A stretch of 64,000 nucleotides of DNA, from the NCBI GenBank assembly GCA_002363865.1, contig DEWY01000013.1:248001-312000 (forward strand), written 5' to 3'. Positions 8,008 to 17,033 of this stretch are shown piece after piece (position 1 is the stretch's first letter; every line of letters begins with the position of its first letter). The notes beneath the pieces were generated by a model. That model did not search any database. It was not told the origin of the DNA and worked only from the letters and a program-made list of their open reading frames with translations. A program made the translations under genes and the position numbers. Source of the stretch: Caulobacteraceae bacterium UBA3198. Lineage in GTDB: Bacteria > Pseudomonadota > Alphaproteobacteria > Caulobacterales > Caulobacteraceae.

Positions 8008-8999
8008 GCCGGCTTAATCAGTTCCAGCGAGCGGATGCGGGACTCAAGGCTTGGCCCTGAGGCCATGACGAAGATTTCGTCGGCGCCGCTCGCCCGGGCC
8101 TTGTCGCTCAGCCTTTGGCGCACGGTTTCGCCGTCGCCGACGATGCTGCGCGCCTCGATCGCCGCCAATTCGGGATGGCCCTCGAACTCCGCCAGATAGG
8201 CCAACGCCTCCGGTATCACCGGGAAGCGCCGGCGCTGGCCGGTTGCGGTCGCGAGCGTCGAGGCGCGTCGCGGGGCGTCCAGCCGCTTGGCCTCGGCCTC
8301 GGTGTCGGCCGCCAGGGCGATTGTGGCGATGGCCGCCGTGGGTTCGCTCCGGAAGGGCGATGGCGTGAAGGCCTGCCGATAGGCGGCCACCGCCGGGCCG
8401 CCCTCGCTGCGGGCGATGAACTCGGCGAACACCATGCCCACGCCGGCCTGGCCGGCGAAGGCTGCGCTGTCGGCTGACGAGCACAGCATGAACAGGTCCG
8501 GATGGCTCGGCCCCGTCGGATGGGCGCGGATGCCCTTGGCCGGATGGTCGGCGCCCAGGGGCTCGCGACCGCTGGCGTCCAGCAGCCAGGCGTTCAATAG
8601 GGCGAAATAGTGCGGAAAGGCCTCCGATGAGGCCGACCTCAGAGCCGCGCCCGTGCGGCCATCGGCGCCGAGCGCCCGGCCGACCCCAAGATCGATCCGA
8701 CCTGGCGCCAGGGCTTCCAGCTCCATGAACACCTCGGCCACCTTCAGCGGCGAATAGTTCACCAGCATCACCCCGCCCGATCCCAGCCGGATGGTGGAGG
8801 TGGCCTGGGTCAGGGCGGCGATGAGGATTTCCGGAGCCGGGGAGGCCAGACCTTCGATATTGTGGTGCTCGGCCAGCCAGAACCGGTCATAGCCCAACCG
8901 TTCGGCGGCCTTGGCCACTTCGATCGTCTCGCGGACCGCCTGGGCCTGGGTGTTGGTCCCGCCCACCGGCGAGAGATCGAGCACCGAAAGCTGCGTCAC
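8004..8999 (-). CDS. LLM class flavin-dependent oxidoreductase (luciferase-like)
   Basis: This 331-residue TIM-barrel flavoenzyme shows the luciferase-like monooxygenase pattern: LGYDRFWLAEHHNIEGLASP, IRLGSGGVMLVNYSPLKVAE, and GRIDLGVGRALGAD. This arrangement is like the YhbW/bacterial luciferase-like group that uses FMNH2 supplied by a reductase. The GTG start overlaps the stop of the small membrane gene upstream by GTGA. The substrate is unknown. Confidence 0.88.
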   Translation of the reverse strand: MTQLSVLDLSPVGGTNTQAQAVRETIEVAKAAERLGYDRFWLAEHHNIEGLASPAPEILIAALTQATSTIRLGSGGVMLVNYSPLKVAEVFMELEALAPGRIDLGVGRALGADGRTGAALRSASSEAFPHYFALLNAWLLDASGREPLGADHPAKGIRAHPTGPSHPDLFMLCSSADSAAFAGQAGVGMVFAEFIARSEGGPAVAAYRQAFTPSPFRSEPTAAIATIALAADTEAEAKRLDAPRRASTLATATGQRRRFPVIPEALAYLAEFEGHPELAAIEARSIVGDGETVRQRLSDKARASGADEIFVMASGPSLESRIRSLELIKPA

Positions 9000-9250
9000 G
9001 CGCCCGGCGACCGAAACTCACGGATGACCATCCGCACCCCATAGGCGGCCACCAGGCCAGCGAACAGCATCACCACGATAGAGACCGGCATGGCGGTGGG
9101 CTCGGCCGCGGTCATCCACTGGCCTGGCGCGACGCCGGTCAGGAAGAAGCCCAGCTCGACCAGCTTGAACAGGGCCACGGGCCCGGCCATCAGAGCGAGC
9201 GCCGCCCCCATGGCGATCTGGCCCAGATTGCGTTTGGCGGGTGGGCTCAT
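8996..9250 (-). CDS. Small hypothetical membrane protein
   Basis: This 84-residue protein has two hydrophobic segments (about residues 12-36 and 54-74) and a short basic tail. Its ATG at 9250 follows GGAG at a good distance, and its stop overlaps the LLM oxidoreductase start, so both are likely co-translated. I do not recognise a family. Confidence 0.7.
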   Translation of the reverse strand: MSPPAKRNLGQIAMGAALALMAGPVALFKLVELGFFLTGVAPGQWMTAAEPTAMPVSIVVMLFAGLVAAYGVRMVIREFRSPGA

Positions 9251-9311
9251 GGAAACTCCAGACGAAGACGGCGGGGCCTGAACATGGCCCTGCGCGCCAG
9301 GGGCGCAAGGC

Positions 9312-9761
9312 TTACTTGCGCGGGCCGCGCTTCTTGATGACGCCGGAGAAGCTCATCACATTCTCGCCGCCGGTGGTGATGAGCCCGCGCACGAAGACCA
9401 TGGAGCGGGCGTTGCGGACCACTTCGCCGGTGCATTCGACCAGGGCCCCCAGGGGCACGGCGCCGACGAACTCGCCGTTCAGGGTGGCGGTCACGCTATG
9501 CTGGCCCTCCAGGGCCTCGCGGGCGATGACGAACAGGCAGTAGTCGGCGAAGGTCATGATGCAGCCGCCGTGCATGAAGCCGCCGCCGTTCATGTGCTTC
9601 TGTTCGGCGCGGAAGGCGCAGCGGGGCGCGCCGTCCGGATCGTGGCGGAAATAGAAGGGACCGGCATGATCCTCGAAGGGATCAGAGCCTTCCCAGGTGC
9701 GCCAGCCGGCCCATTCGCCCTCGGTCACAAGGCCGTTCTTCGCTTCGCCGCCGCCGTCCAT
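9312..9761 (-). CDS. PaaI family thioesterase (hotdog fold)
   Basis: This 149-residue hotdog protein has the motif KHMNGGGFMHGGCIMTFADY, the helix-forming region of PaaI/ACOT13-type thioesterases with conserved HGG and Asp. It is followed by TATLNGEFVGAVPLGALVEC, typical of the central strands. The gene is convergent with nothing and lies upstream of the thiolase on the opposite strand. It probably cleaves an acyl- or aryl-CoA in the cytoplasm. The link to beta-ketoadipate-type metabolism is suggested only by its neighbours. Confidence 0.83.
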   Translation of the reverse strand: MDGGGEAKNGLVTEGEWAGWRTWEGSDPFEDHAGPFYFRHDPDGAPRCAFRAEQKHMNGGGFMHGGCIMTFADYCLFVIAREALEGQHSVTATLNGEFVGAVPLGALVECTGEVVRNARSMVFVRGLITTGGENVMSFSGVIKKRGPRK

Positions 9762-9961
9762 ACGCTCAACCCGTTCCTTAAGTTCTCAACCCCGCGCTCC
9801 TTAACCGCCGGGCGGGGCGGGGTGAAAGCCCTCATTTCCACGAGGGTGCGCCGCTGTGGACTTCAGGGCGCTCGCCTCTGGGCGGCGCCGAAGGGTTTGC
9901 TCGCCCGGGCCGCAGTCACTAGTTTCCGTCCCCTCTGAACCGAATGATGCGAGGCGTGACC

Positions 9962-11170
9962 ATGGAAGGCCGGACCGTCTATCTCTGCGCAGGTCTGCGA
10001 AGCCCGATCGGGCGTTACGGCGGCGCGCTCGCCAAGGTGCGCGCCGACGACCTGGCCGCCCATCCGATCAAGGCGCTGATGGCCAGCCTGCCGAAGGTGG
10101 ACTGGGAGGAGGTCGACGAGGTCATCTATGGCTGCGTCAACCAGGCCGGCGAGGACAACCGCAATGTGGCGCGGATGGCTCTGCTGCTGGCCGGCATGCC
10201 GAGCTCGGTGCCGGGGCTGACCGTCAACCGCCTCTGCGCCTCGGGCCTGGACGCCACCATCGCCGCGGCCCGGATGATCGCCGTGGGCGAGGCCGAGCTG
10301 GTGATCGCCGGCGGGGTGGAGAGCATGACCCGCTCGCCCTTCGTCATGGGCAAGGCCGACTCAGCCTTTTCACGGTCCGCGGAGATTTTCGACACCACCA
10401 TCGGCTGGCGGTTCGTGAACCCTCAGATGCAGAAGGACTACGGCGTCGACTCCATGCCGGAGACCGCCGAGAACGTGGCCACCGACTATCAGGTCGCCCG
10501 CGCCGACCAGGACGCCTTCGCCGCCCGCAGCCAGCAGCGCTATGGCGCCGGGGAGGCCCGCGGCTTTTTCGAGGGTGAGATCGCGCCGATCACGCTCAAG
10601 GACCGCAAGGGCGAGACCGTCATCTCCAAGGACGAGCACCCGCGTCCCGACACCACTCTGGAAGCGCTGCAGGGGCTCAAGCCCATCGTCCGCCCCGACG
10701 GCACGGTGACGGCGGGCAATGCGTCCGGCGTCAATGACGGCGCCGCGGCCCTGCTGCTGGCCTCGGCCGAGATGGTCCAGAAGCTGGGCCTCGAGCCGCT
10801 GGCCCGGATCGAGGGCGGCGCCTCAGGCGGCGTGCCGCCCCGGGTCATGGGCTATGGCCCCGTGCCGGCGGTGGAGAAGCTCTGCGGCCGCCTTGGCCTC
10901 ACCCCCCGAGACTTCGACGTGGTCGAGCTGAATGAGGCCTTCGCGGCCCAGGCGCTCGCCTGCACCCGGGCCTGGGGCCTGGCCGACGACGCCGAGCACG
11001 TGAACCCGCACGGGGGCGCCATCGCCATCGGCCATCCGCTGGGGGCGTCCGGCGCACGCATCGCGCTGACCGCGGCGCGGGCGATGAAGGAACGGGGCGC
11101 CGACCGGGCGCTGGCCACCATGTGCGTCGGCGTCGGCCAGGGCTCGGCCCTGGCGCTCGCCAAAGCCTAA
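9962..11170 (+). CDS. pcaF: 3-oxoadipyl-CoA thiolase
   Basis: This 402-residue thiolase has the nucleophilic Cys92 (VNRLCASGLDA), His in GGAIAIGHPLGASG, and the second Cys in MCVGVGQG. The segment FDTTIGWRFVNPQM followed by GVDSMPETAENVA is characteristic of 3-oxoadipyl-CoA thiolase (PcaF/PaaJ) as opposed to acetoacetyl-CoA thiolase. It splits 3-oxoadipyl-CoA into succinyl-CoA and acetyl-CoA at the end of the beta-ketoadipate or phenylacetate pathway. ATG 9962 is chosen for GAGG seven bases upstream. An acyl-CoA dehydrogenase follows 25 bases later. Confidence 0.88.
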   Translation: MEGRTVYLCAGLRSPIGRYGGALAKVRADDLAAHPIKALMASLPKVDWEEVDEVIYGCVNQAGEDNRNVARMALLLAGMPSSVPGLTVNRLCASGLDATIAAARMIAVGEAELVIAGGVESMTRSPFVMGKADSAFSRSAEIFDTTIGWRFVNPQMQKDYGVDSMPETAENVATDYQVARADQDAFAARSQQRYGAGEARGFFEGEIAPITLKDRKGETVISKDEHPRPDTTLEALQGLKPIVRPDGTVTAGNASGVNDGAAALLLASAEMVQKLGLEPLARIEGGASGGVPPRVMGYGPVPAVEKLCGRLGLTPRDFDVVELNEAFAAQALACTRAWGLADDAEHVNPHGGAIAIGHPLGASGARIALTAARAMKERGADRALATMCVGVGQGSALALAKA

Positions 11171-11195
11171 GACCCTCCAGGAAAGACGACAGACC

Positions 11196-12344
11196 ATGGC
11201 TCTCGACGCCGAAACCCGCGACCAGCTGATCGACACCGTCCGCCGCTTCGTCACCGAACGGCTGCGGCCCCTGGAGGCCCAGGTCTCCGAGACCGACGCC
11301 ATGCCCGACGACGTGGTCGCCGAGATGAAGGAGCTGGGCCTGTTTGGCCTCTCGATTCCCGCCGAATATGGCGGGCTCGACCTCTCCATGGAGGAGGAAT
11401 GCCTGGTGGCCGTGGAGCTCGGCCGCACCAGCCCGGCCTTCCGCTCGGCCTTTGGCACCAATGTGGGCATCGGCAGCCAGGGCCTGGTGATGTTCGGCAC
11501 CGACGAGCAGAAGGCGAAGTACCTGCCGGGAATCGCCTCGGGTGACATCATCACCTCTTTCGCGCTGACCGAGCCCGAGGCCGGATCTGACTCCGCCTCG
11601 GTGCAGACCCGGGCGACGAAGGACGGCGACGTCTATGTGCTGAACGGCTCGAAGCGCTACATCACCAACGCCAACAAGGCCCACCTGTTCACGGTCATGG
11701 CCCGCACCGATCCCAACAAGCCGGGCGGGGGTGGGGTCTCGGCCTTCCTGGTGCCTCGCGACCTGCCGGGTCTGTCGGTGGGCAAGCCCGAGAAGAAGAT
11801 GGGCCAGCAGGGCGCCCATATCTGCGACGTCACCTTCGACAATGTCCGGGTGCCGGTGGAGAACCGTCTGGGCGCCGAGGGCGAGGGCTTCAAGGTGGCC
11901 ATGCAGGTGCTCGACCGCGGCCGGCTGCACATCTCGGCGGTCTGTGTCGGCGTGGCCGAGCGGCTGATCACCGACTGCGTGGCCTATGCCAGCGAGCGCA
12001 AGCAGTTCGGCCAGGCCATCAGCCAGTTCCAGTTGGTCCAGGGCATGATCGCCGACTGCAAGACCGAGGCGCTCGCCGCCAAGGCGCTGACCATGGAGAC
12101 CGCCCGCAAGCGCGACGCCGGCCAGGGCGTGACCATGGAGGCGGCCGCCGCCAAATACTTCGCCTCCGAGATGGTGGGCCGGGTGGCCGACAAGGCGGTG
12201 CAGATCTTTGGCGGCGCCGGCTACGTCGCCGATTACGGGATCGAGCGGTTCTATCGCGACGTGCGCATCTTCCGCATCTATGAGGGCACCAGTCAGATCC
12301 AGCAGGTGGTCATCGCCCGCGAAACCCTGAAGCGTGGCGGTTGA
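11196..12344 (+). CDS. Acyl-CoA dehydrogenase
   Basis: This 382-residue FAD enzyme has the acyl-CoA dehydrogenase signature segments: FALTEPEAGSDSASVQT (substrate and FAD binding), the middle beta domain, and the C-terminal helices ending in RIYEGTSQIQQVVIARE. The catalytic Glu is seen in the YEG motif. It likely works with the preceding thiolase in degrading a CoA-linked acid. The exact substrate chain is not readable from sequence. The stop overlaps the following DUF3253 gene by one base. Confidence 0.93.
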   Translation: MALDAETRDQLIDTVRRFVTERLRPLEAQVSETDAMPDDVVAEMKELGLFGLSIPAEYGGLDLSMEEECLVAVELGRTSPAFRSAFGTNVGIGSQGLVMFGTDEQKAKYLPGIASGDIITSFALTEPEAGSDSASVQTRATKDGDVYVLNGSKRYITNANKAHLFTVMARTDPNKPGGGGVSAFLVPRDLPGLSVGKPEKKMGQQGAHICDVTFDNVRVPVENRLGAEGEGFKVAMQVLDRGRLHISAVCVGVAERLITDCVAYASERKQFGQAISQFQLVQGMIADCKTEALAAKALTMETARKRDAGQGVTMEAAAAKYFASEMVGRVADKAVQIFGGAGYVADYGIERFYRDVRIFRIYEGTSQIQQVVIARETLKRGG

Positions 12345-12640
12345 TGTCCGATCCTATCGAAACGGCGATCTTTGAACTTCTGACCCCGCTGGCGCCGGGC
12401 AAGTCCATCTCCCCGGAAGAGGCGGCCCGGGCCGCCGATCCCGAGGGCTGGCGCCGCTGGCTCTCGCGGGTGCGCACCGTCTCGGTGGGCCTGGCGCGGG
12501 AAGGCCGGCTGGTGATCACCCGCCATGGCAAGCCGACCGATCCCAACAAGTTCAAGGGCGTCTATCGCCTGCGCCTGCCCATCGCCGGCGAGTTCCTGCC
12601 AGGCGTTCTGGCGCCGCCAGAGTCGCCGGCGCCGGAATAG
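12344..12640 (+). CDS. DUF3253 domain protein
   Basis: This 98-residue protein covers the DUF3253 pattern: ISPEEAARAADPEGWRRWLSR, then VGLAREGRLVITRHGKP and FKGVYRLRLP. The fold is a winged helix, and no function is established. It begins at the ATG that overlaps the acyl-CoA dehydrogenase stop (TGATG), so it is a translationally coupled operon partner. Confidence 0.85.
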   Translation: MSDPIETAIFELLTPLAPGKSISPEEAARAADPEGWRRWLSRVRTVSVGLAREGRLVITRHGKPTDPNKFKGVYRLRLPIAGEFLPGVLAPPESPAPE

Positions 12641-12644
12641 GCGC

Positions 12645-14093
12645 TCAGCGCCCGCCGGCCAGAACCGCCAGCCGCGCCTGCTGGGCGTGAACCGGGTTGG
12701 TCGCAGCCCCCGACAGCTGGAAGCGGTCGACGGACTCCGAGAGGGAGGCGGCATGCTGGTCCAGGGTTTGGGTCGCCGCATTGGCTTCCTCGACCATGGC
12801 GGCGTTCTGCTGGGTCACCTTGTCCATGTCGGTGATGGCGGTGTTCACCTGGACCAAACCCACCGACTGCTGCTCGGCCGAGGCGGCGATCGCGGCGATG
12901 ACATCGGAGATTTCGGTGACCTTGCCGACGATGCCGTTGAGGACATCGCCGGTCTGACCCACCAGATCCACACCGCTCTGCACCTGCTGGCCTGAGGCCT
13001 CGATCAGCCCTTTGATCTCCTTGGCGGCGTCGGCCGAGCGTTGAGCCAGGGCGCGGACTTCGGAGGCGACCACGGCGAAGCCCCGGCCAGATTCGCCGGC
13101 CCGGGCCGCCTCCACCCCGGCGTTCAGGGCGAGCAAGCTGGTCTGGAAGGCGATCTCATCGATCACGCCGATGATCTTGCTGATCTCCTGAGCGGAGTTG
13201 GCGATCTCGCCCATGGCGGTGACGGCCTGACCGACCACCTGGCCGCTGCGCTCGGCCTCACTGCGCGCCGAGGCCATGGCCCCGTTGGCCTGACGCGCCC
13301 CTGATGCGGTGCGACGCACTGTGACGGTGATCTCGTCCAGGGCCGCCGCGGTCTGTTGCAGACTGGCGGCCTGCCGCTCGGTGCGATGGGAAAGGTCGTC
13401 CACGGCGGTGGCGATCTCACGCGAGCCGGCGCGGATTTCGCCGGTGGCCGTGGCGATGGCGCCGAAGGCGCCTTCCAGCTGGCTGACCGCGGCGTTGAAA
13501 TCGGACTTCAGGGCCTCATAGTCGGCGGCGACGGCCGCATCGATGCGGGCGCCCAGATCGCCCCGCGCCAGGCGCGAGAGCGCCCGGGCCATGGCCTCCA
13601 CCAGAGCCTTCTGGTCCTGGGTCGCGCGCGCGAAGGCGGCCTCGGCGGCGGCCAGGCGGCGGTCGAGTTCGCCGCGGGCAGCCTGGGCCTCGTCCTCCAG
13701 CCGGGCGCGGGCCTCGGCGTTTTCGCGGAAGACCACCACGCTGGCGGCCATCTGGCCGATTTCGTCCCGCCGCTCGGCCCCGGGGATCGCCTCGACCCGC
13801 TCGCCTTCGGCCAGGCGGCGCATGACGCCGCTTATCCGTGACAGGGCTGTGATCACCAGGCCTTCGAAATAGAGGGCGCCCAGGACGACGCCGACCACGG
13901 CGGCCACGCCGATCCCGACGCTGATGGCGGTCGCCATGCCCAGGATACGCTCGGCCTCCGCACCGCCGCCGGCCTGCGCCACCATGCGCAGCAGGGCGAT
14001 GTTCAGCCCAGCCAGGGCCAGCATGGACGCCATGCCGACCCCCCAGGAGAGGCGCATGCGGCCTTTGATCGTCTTCAGCATTCCCTTCGCCAC
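12645..14093 (-). CDS. Methyl-accepting chemotaxis protein
   Basis: This 482-residue chemoreceptor has two membrane helices (about residues 15-38 and 53-73). Only about 15 residues lie between them, so there is no periplasmic ligand domain. A HAMP region (about 75-130) follows, then a coiled-coil signalling domain with hairpin tip IDEIAFQTSLLALNAGVEAA and GRGFAVVASEVRALAQRS. It must sense something at the membrane or in the cytoplasm. No CheR-tether pentapeptide is seen at the end. The start codon is GTG 14093. An ATG at 14081 is in frame but sits directly on the purine run. Confidence 0.93.
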   Translation of the reverse strand: MAKGMLKTIKGRMRLSWGVGMASMLALAGLNIALLRMVAQAGGGAEAERILGMATAISVGIGVAAVVGVVLGALYFEGLVITALSRISGVMRRLAEGERVEAIPGAERRDEIGQMAASVVVFRENAEARARLEDEAQAARGELDRRLAAAEAAFARATQDQKALVEAMARALSRLARGDLGARIDAAVAADYEALKSDFNAAVSQLEGAFGAIATATGEIRAGSREIATAVDDLSHRTERQAASLQQTAAALDEITVTVRRTASGARQANGAMASARSEAERSGQVVGQAVTAMGEIANSAQEISKIIGVIDEIAFQTSLLALNAGVEAARAGESGRGFAVVASEVRALAQRSADAAKEIKGLIEASGQQVQSGVDLVGQTGDVLNGIVGKVTEISDVIAAIAASAEQQSVGLVQVNTAITDMDKVTQQNAAMVEEANAATQTLDQHAASLSESVDRFQLSGAATNPVHAQQARLAVLAGGR

Positions 14094-14230
14094 CCGCTTC
14101 GTCTGCGGCCTAGGCGCCCAACTGGCGGCCGCAAGCGGGATCGATCCTCGCGCAGGACCCTGGACACTCGGTTAACGGGAGTTGAATCTGAGGCGCACAA
14201 CGCAGACAGGTTGTCGCACCTCCAGACGTA

Positions 14231-14863
14231 GTGGCGTTGGACGCCAGCGCCCCCTACATGGCCGTGATGCCGTCTACACCGGGCCTCCAGACGCTGCTCA
14301 GCGACATCGCCGCCTGCCGGGCCTGCGCGGGCGATCTCGTGCCGGAGCCGCGGCCCGTAGTGCGGGTCAATCCGGAAACCCGCCTGCTGATCTGCGGCCA
14401 GGCGCCGGGCCGGCTGGTGCACGAAACCGGCCTGCCGTTCAACGACCCCTCCGGCGTGCGCCTGCGCAGCTGGATGGGCGTGGAGCGGGACACCTTCTAT
14501 GACCACCCGGCCATCGGCGTGGCGGCCATGGCCTTCTGCTTTCCCGGGACCAATCCCAAGGGGGGCGACTATCCGCCGCCGACTCGCTGCGCCCAGCTCT
14601 GGCGGCCGCAATTGCTGGCGCAGCTGCCCAAGGTCGAGCTGACCCTGCTGGTGGGATCCTACGCCCAGGCCTGGGCCCTGGGTGCGGCGCGCAAGGCCAC
14701 CATGACGCAGACCGTCGCCGCCTGGACCGAGTATGGGCCGGGCGTCCTGCCCCTGCCGCACCCATCCTGGCGCAATACGGCCTGGCTGAAGCGTAATCCC
14801 TGGTTTGAGGCCGAGGTGACGCCCTATCTTCGCCAGAGGGTGGGAGACATTCTGCGCGCATGA
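14231..14863 (+). CDS. Uracil-DNA glycosylase superfamily protein
   Basis: This protein of about 210 residues has the family 4/5-like UDG pattern: CRACAGDL, LLICGQAPGRLVHETGLPFNDPSG (motif A region), and LPLPHPSWRN (motif B). The CxxC near residues 29-32 resembles iron-sulfur types, but the full cluster set is not clear. It may be a uracil excision enzyme or a related family member without that activity. The start is uncertain: GTG 14231, ATG 14258 and ATG 14267 are all possible, and none has a strong ribosome site. It overlaps the following lipoprotein gene by ATGA. Confidence 0.8.
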   Translation: MALDASAPYMAVMPSTPGLQTLLSDIAACRACAGDLVPEPRPVVRVNPETRLLICGQAPGRLVHETGLPFNDPSGVRLRSWMGVERDTFYDHPAIGVAAMAFCFPGTNPKGGDYPPPTRCAQLWRPQLLAQLPKVELTLLVGSYAQAWALGAARKATMTQTVAAWTEYGPGVLPLPHPSWRNTAWLKRNPWFEAEVTPYLRQRVGDILRA

Positions 14864-15891
14864 CTCGTCTGACCGCCCTGCTGTTCGCCCTGATGCTGGG
14901 AGCCTGCACCCCGCTCATGACCCAGACCGCCGGCCAGCCGCCTCTGGGATTCGAAGGTCCGCGTCTGGCCGGCGACCGCTTCGTCAGCTTCGACGGGGCG
15001 CGGCTGGGCCTGACGACCTGGGACGCTCAGGACGGCGCGCCGGACGCCGTGGTCGTCGCCGTGCATGGGATGAACGACTATGCCAACGCCTTCCACCTGG
15101 CCGCCCCCCACTGGGCCGAGCACGGGGTGAGCACCTACGCCTATGACCAGCGGGGCTTTGGTCGGTCGCCGAACCGCGGGGTCTGGCCTGACGAGTCGGT
15201 GCTGCAGGAAGACCTGCGGACCATCGTAGCTCTGGTCCGCGCTCGCCATCCCCATGCCCTCGTGGTGGTGGCTGGGGAGAGCATGGGCGGCGCTGTGGCC
15301 ATCCGCGCCTTCGCTTCCGAGCGACCGCCCGCCGCCCACCGGCTGGTGCTGATGGCGCCGGCGGTGTGGGGCTGGTCGACCCAGCCTCTGCCGTTCAAGA
15401 CCGCCCTGTGGTTCGCCGCCCATATGACCGGCCCCAAGGTCTATACCCCGCCCGAATGGGTCACCGACCGGGTCAAGCCCACCGACAACATGGCCGAGTT
15501 GCGAGCCATGGGGGCCGACCCCCTGATGATCTGGGGGGCCAGGTCAGACACCCTCTATGGCCTCGTGGACCTGATGGAGAACGCCTGGACCGACATCGCC
15601 CGGCTGCAGGTCCCGGTGCTCTATCTGTATGGCCAGAACGACGAAATCATCCCCGAACGCCCGGCCTTTCAGGCCGCAGCTCGGCTCAAGCCCACCGACC
15701 GTTCGGCCTATTACGCCGACGGCTGGCACCTGCTGACCCGAGACCTGCAGGGCCAGGCGGTGATGGCCGACATCCTGGCCTATATTGACGATCCCGAGGC
15801 GCCCTTGCCGTCTGGGGCGCCGCCCATTCCCACCGCGCCGGGCGGCGACGACTGGACGCCGCCCGCCGAGCATGCGACGGCGGGCTTGTGA
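14860..15891 (+). CDS. Lipoprotein alpha/beta hydrolase (monoacylglycerol lipase-like)
   Basis: This 343-residue protein has a lipoprotein signal peptide (LMLGAC, Cys16) and a serine hydrolase domain. The nucleophile Ser141 is in GESMGG, and the oxyanion region HGMNDY is at about 69-74. The catalytic Asp lies in the YGQNDEIIP region and the His in GWHLL near residue 288. The family includes monoglyceride lipases and lysophospholipases. Its C-terminal 30 residues are Pro-rich. It is probably tethered to an envelope membrane. It overlaps the UDG gene by ATGA. Confidence 0.87.
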   Translation: MTRLTALLFALMLGACTPLMTQTAGQPPLGFEGPRLAGDRFVSFDGARLGLTTWDAQDGAPDAVVVAVHGMNDYANAFHLAAPHWAEHGVSTYAYDQRGFGRSPNRGVWPDESVLQEDLRTIVALVRARHPHALVVVAGESMGGAVAIRAFASERPPAAHRLVLMAPAVWGWSTQPLPFKTALWFAAHMTGPKVYTPPEWVTDRVKPTDNMAELRAMGADPLMIWGARSDTLYGLVDLMENAWTDIARLQVPVLYLYGQNDEIIPERPAFQAAARLKPTDRSAYYADGWHLLTRDLQGQAVMADILAYIDDPEAPLPSGAPPIPTAPGGDDWTPPAEHATAGL

Positions 15892-15953
15892 CGGCGCAGC
15901 CTGCGGGCTAGAGCCGACGAAATTGGTTTCAAACGCAACGATCCCGTGAGCGC

Positions 15954-17030
15954 ATGACCCTGTTCGATTCCCCCGACTTTGATGGCCACGAGGCCGTTCA
16001 CGCCTTTGCCGACGAGGCCACGGGGCTGCGCTGCATTATCGCGGTCCATTCCACGTCCAGGGGCCCGGCGGCCGGCGGCTGCCGCATGTGGCCCTTCCCG
16101 ACCTCGGCCGACGCCCTGCAGGACGCGCTGCGCCTGTCGCGGGCCATGTCCTACAAGAACGCCATGGCCGACCTGGATCTGGGCGGCGGCAAGGCGGTGA
16201 TCATCGGCGATTCCCGCACCCAGAAGTCGCCGGCCCTGTTCGAGGCCTTTGGCCGGGCGGTCGAGGCCGTGGGCGGCGCCTACTGGACGGCCGAGGATGT
16301 GGGCGTCTCGCCGGCGGACCTGATGCACGCTCGCCGCCACACCCGCTTCGTCGCCGGACTTGAAGGCCATGCGGCGGCCTCAGGCGATCCCAGCCCGGTG
16401 ACCGCTGAGGGTGTCTTCCGCGGCATCAGCCTGTGCGTGCGTCGCGCGCTCGACCGGGACCTGTCAGGGGTGACGGTGGCCATCCAGGGGGTTGGCCATG
16501 TGGGCGCCTATCTGGCCCAGAAGCTGAGCGCCGCCGGCGCGCGGCTGGTGATCACCGACGTGAACCGCGAGGTCCTGGCCCAGGTGGCCGCCCAGACCGG
16601 CGCGATGATCGTGGCGCCGGATGAGATCTTCGACGTCGAGGCCGACGTCTTTGCGCCCTGCGCCCTGGGCGGGGCGATCAGCGCCGAGACCCTGCCGCGC
16701 CTGCGCCCGCGCATCATTGCCGGGGGCGCCAACAACCAGCTGGCCGACCCGATCATCGGACAGACCCTGTTCGACCTCGGCCTGCTCTATGCGCCGGACT
16801 ATGTGATCAACGGCGGCGGCATCATCAATGTGGCCGGCGAGATCCGCGCGCTGGACGCCGGCCAGGCCTTCGATCCGGCCTGGGTGGAGGGCAAGCTTTC
16901 GCGGCTGATGATCACCCTCGAGGAGGTGCTCGACCGGTCCATCGCCGAGCGGCGCCCGACCCATGAGGTGGCCGGCGAAATGGCCCGCGAGCGGATCGCC
17001 CGCGGGCGCAGCGCGCTCGCCGCTCAGTAG
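15954..17030 (+). CDS. Leucine/phenylalanine/valine dehydrogenase family
   Basis: This 358-residue NAD-dependent amino acid dehydrogenase belongs to the Glu/Leu/Phe/Val family. Catalytic residues lie in the N-terminal domain: SYKNAMADLDLGGGKAVI with Lys68 and Lys80. The nucleotide-binding motif GVGHVGAYLAQKL is at about 175-187. The C-terminal GGANNQLAD and VINGGGIINVAGE are typical of leucine dehydrogenase-like enzymes. It deaminates a branched or aromatic amino acid to its 2-oxo acid in the cytoplasm. Exact substrate preference is uncertain. Confidence 0.9.
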   Translation: MTLFDSPDFDGHEAVHAFADEATGLRCIIAVHSTSRGPAAGGCRMWPFPTSADALQDALRLSRAMSYKNAMADLDLGGGKAVIIGDSRTQKSPALFEAFGRAVEAVGGAYWTAEDVGVSPADLMHARRHTRFVAGLEGHAAASGDPSPVTAEGVFRGISLCVRRALDRDLSGVTVAIQGVGHVGAYLAQKLSAAGARLVITDVNREVLAQVAAQTGAMIVAPDEIFDVEADVFAPCALGGAISAETLPRLRPRIIAGGANNQLADPIIGQTLFDLGLLYAPDYVINGGGIINVAGEIRALDAGQAFDPAWVEGKLSRLMITLEEVLDRSIAERRPTHEVAGEMARERIARGRSALAAQ

Positions 17031-17033
17031 GAT

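Noticed and set aside
9773..9785. GTTC-N5-GTTC resembling a LexA box
   Set aside because: The spacing is five bases instead of seven, and the genes next to it are not repair genes.
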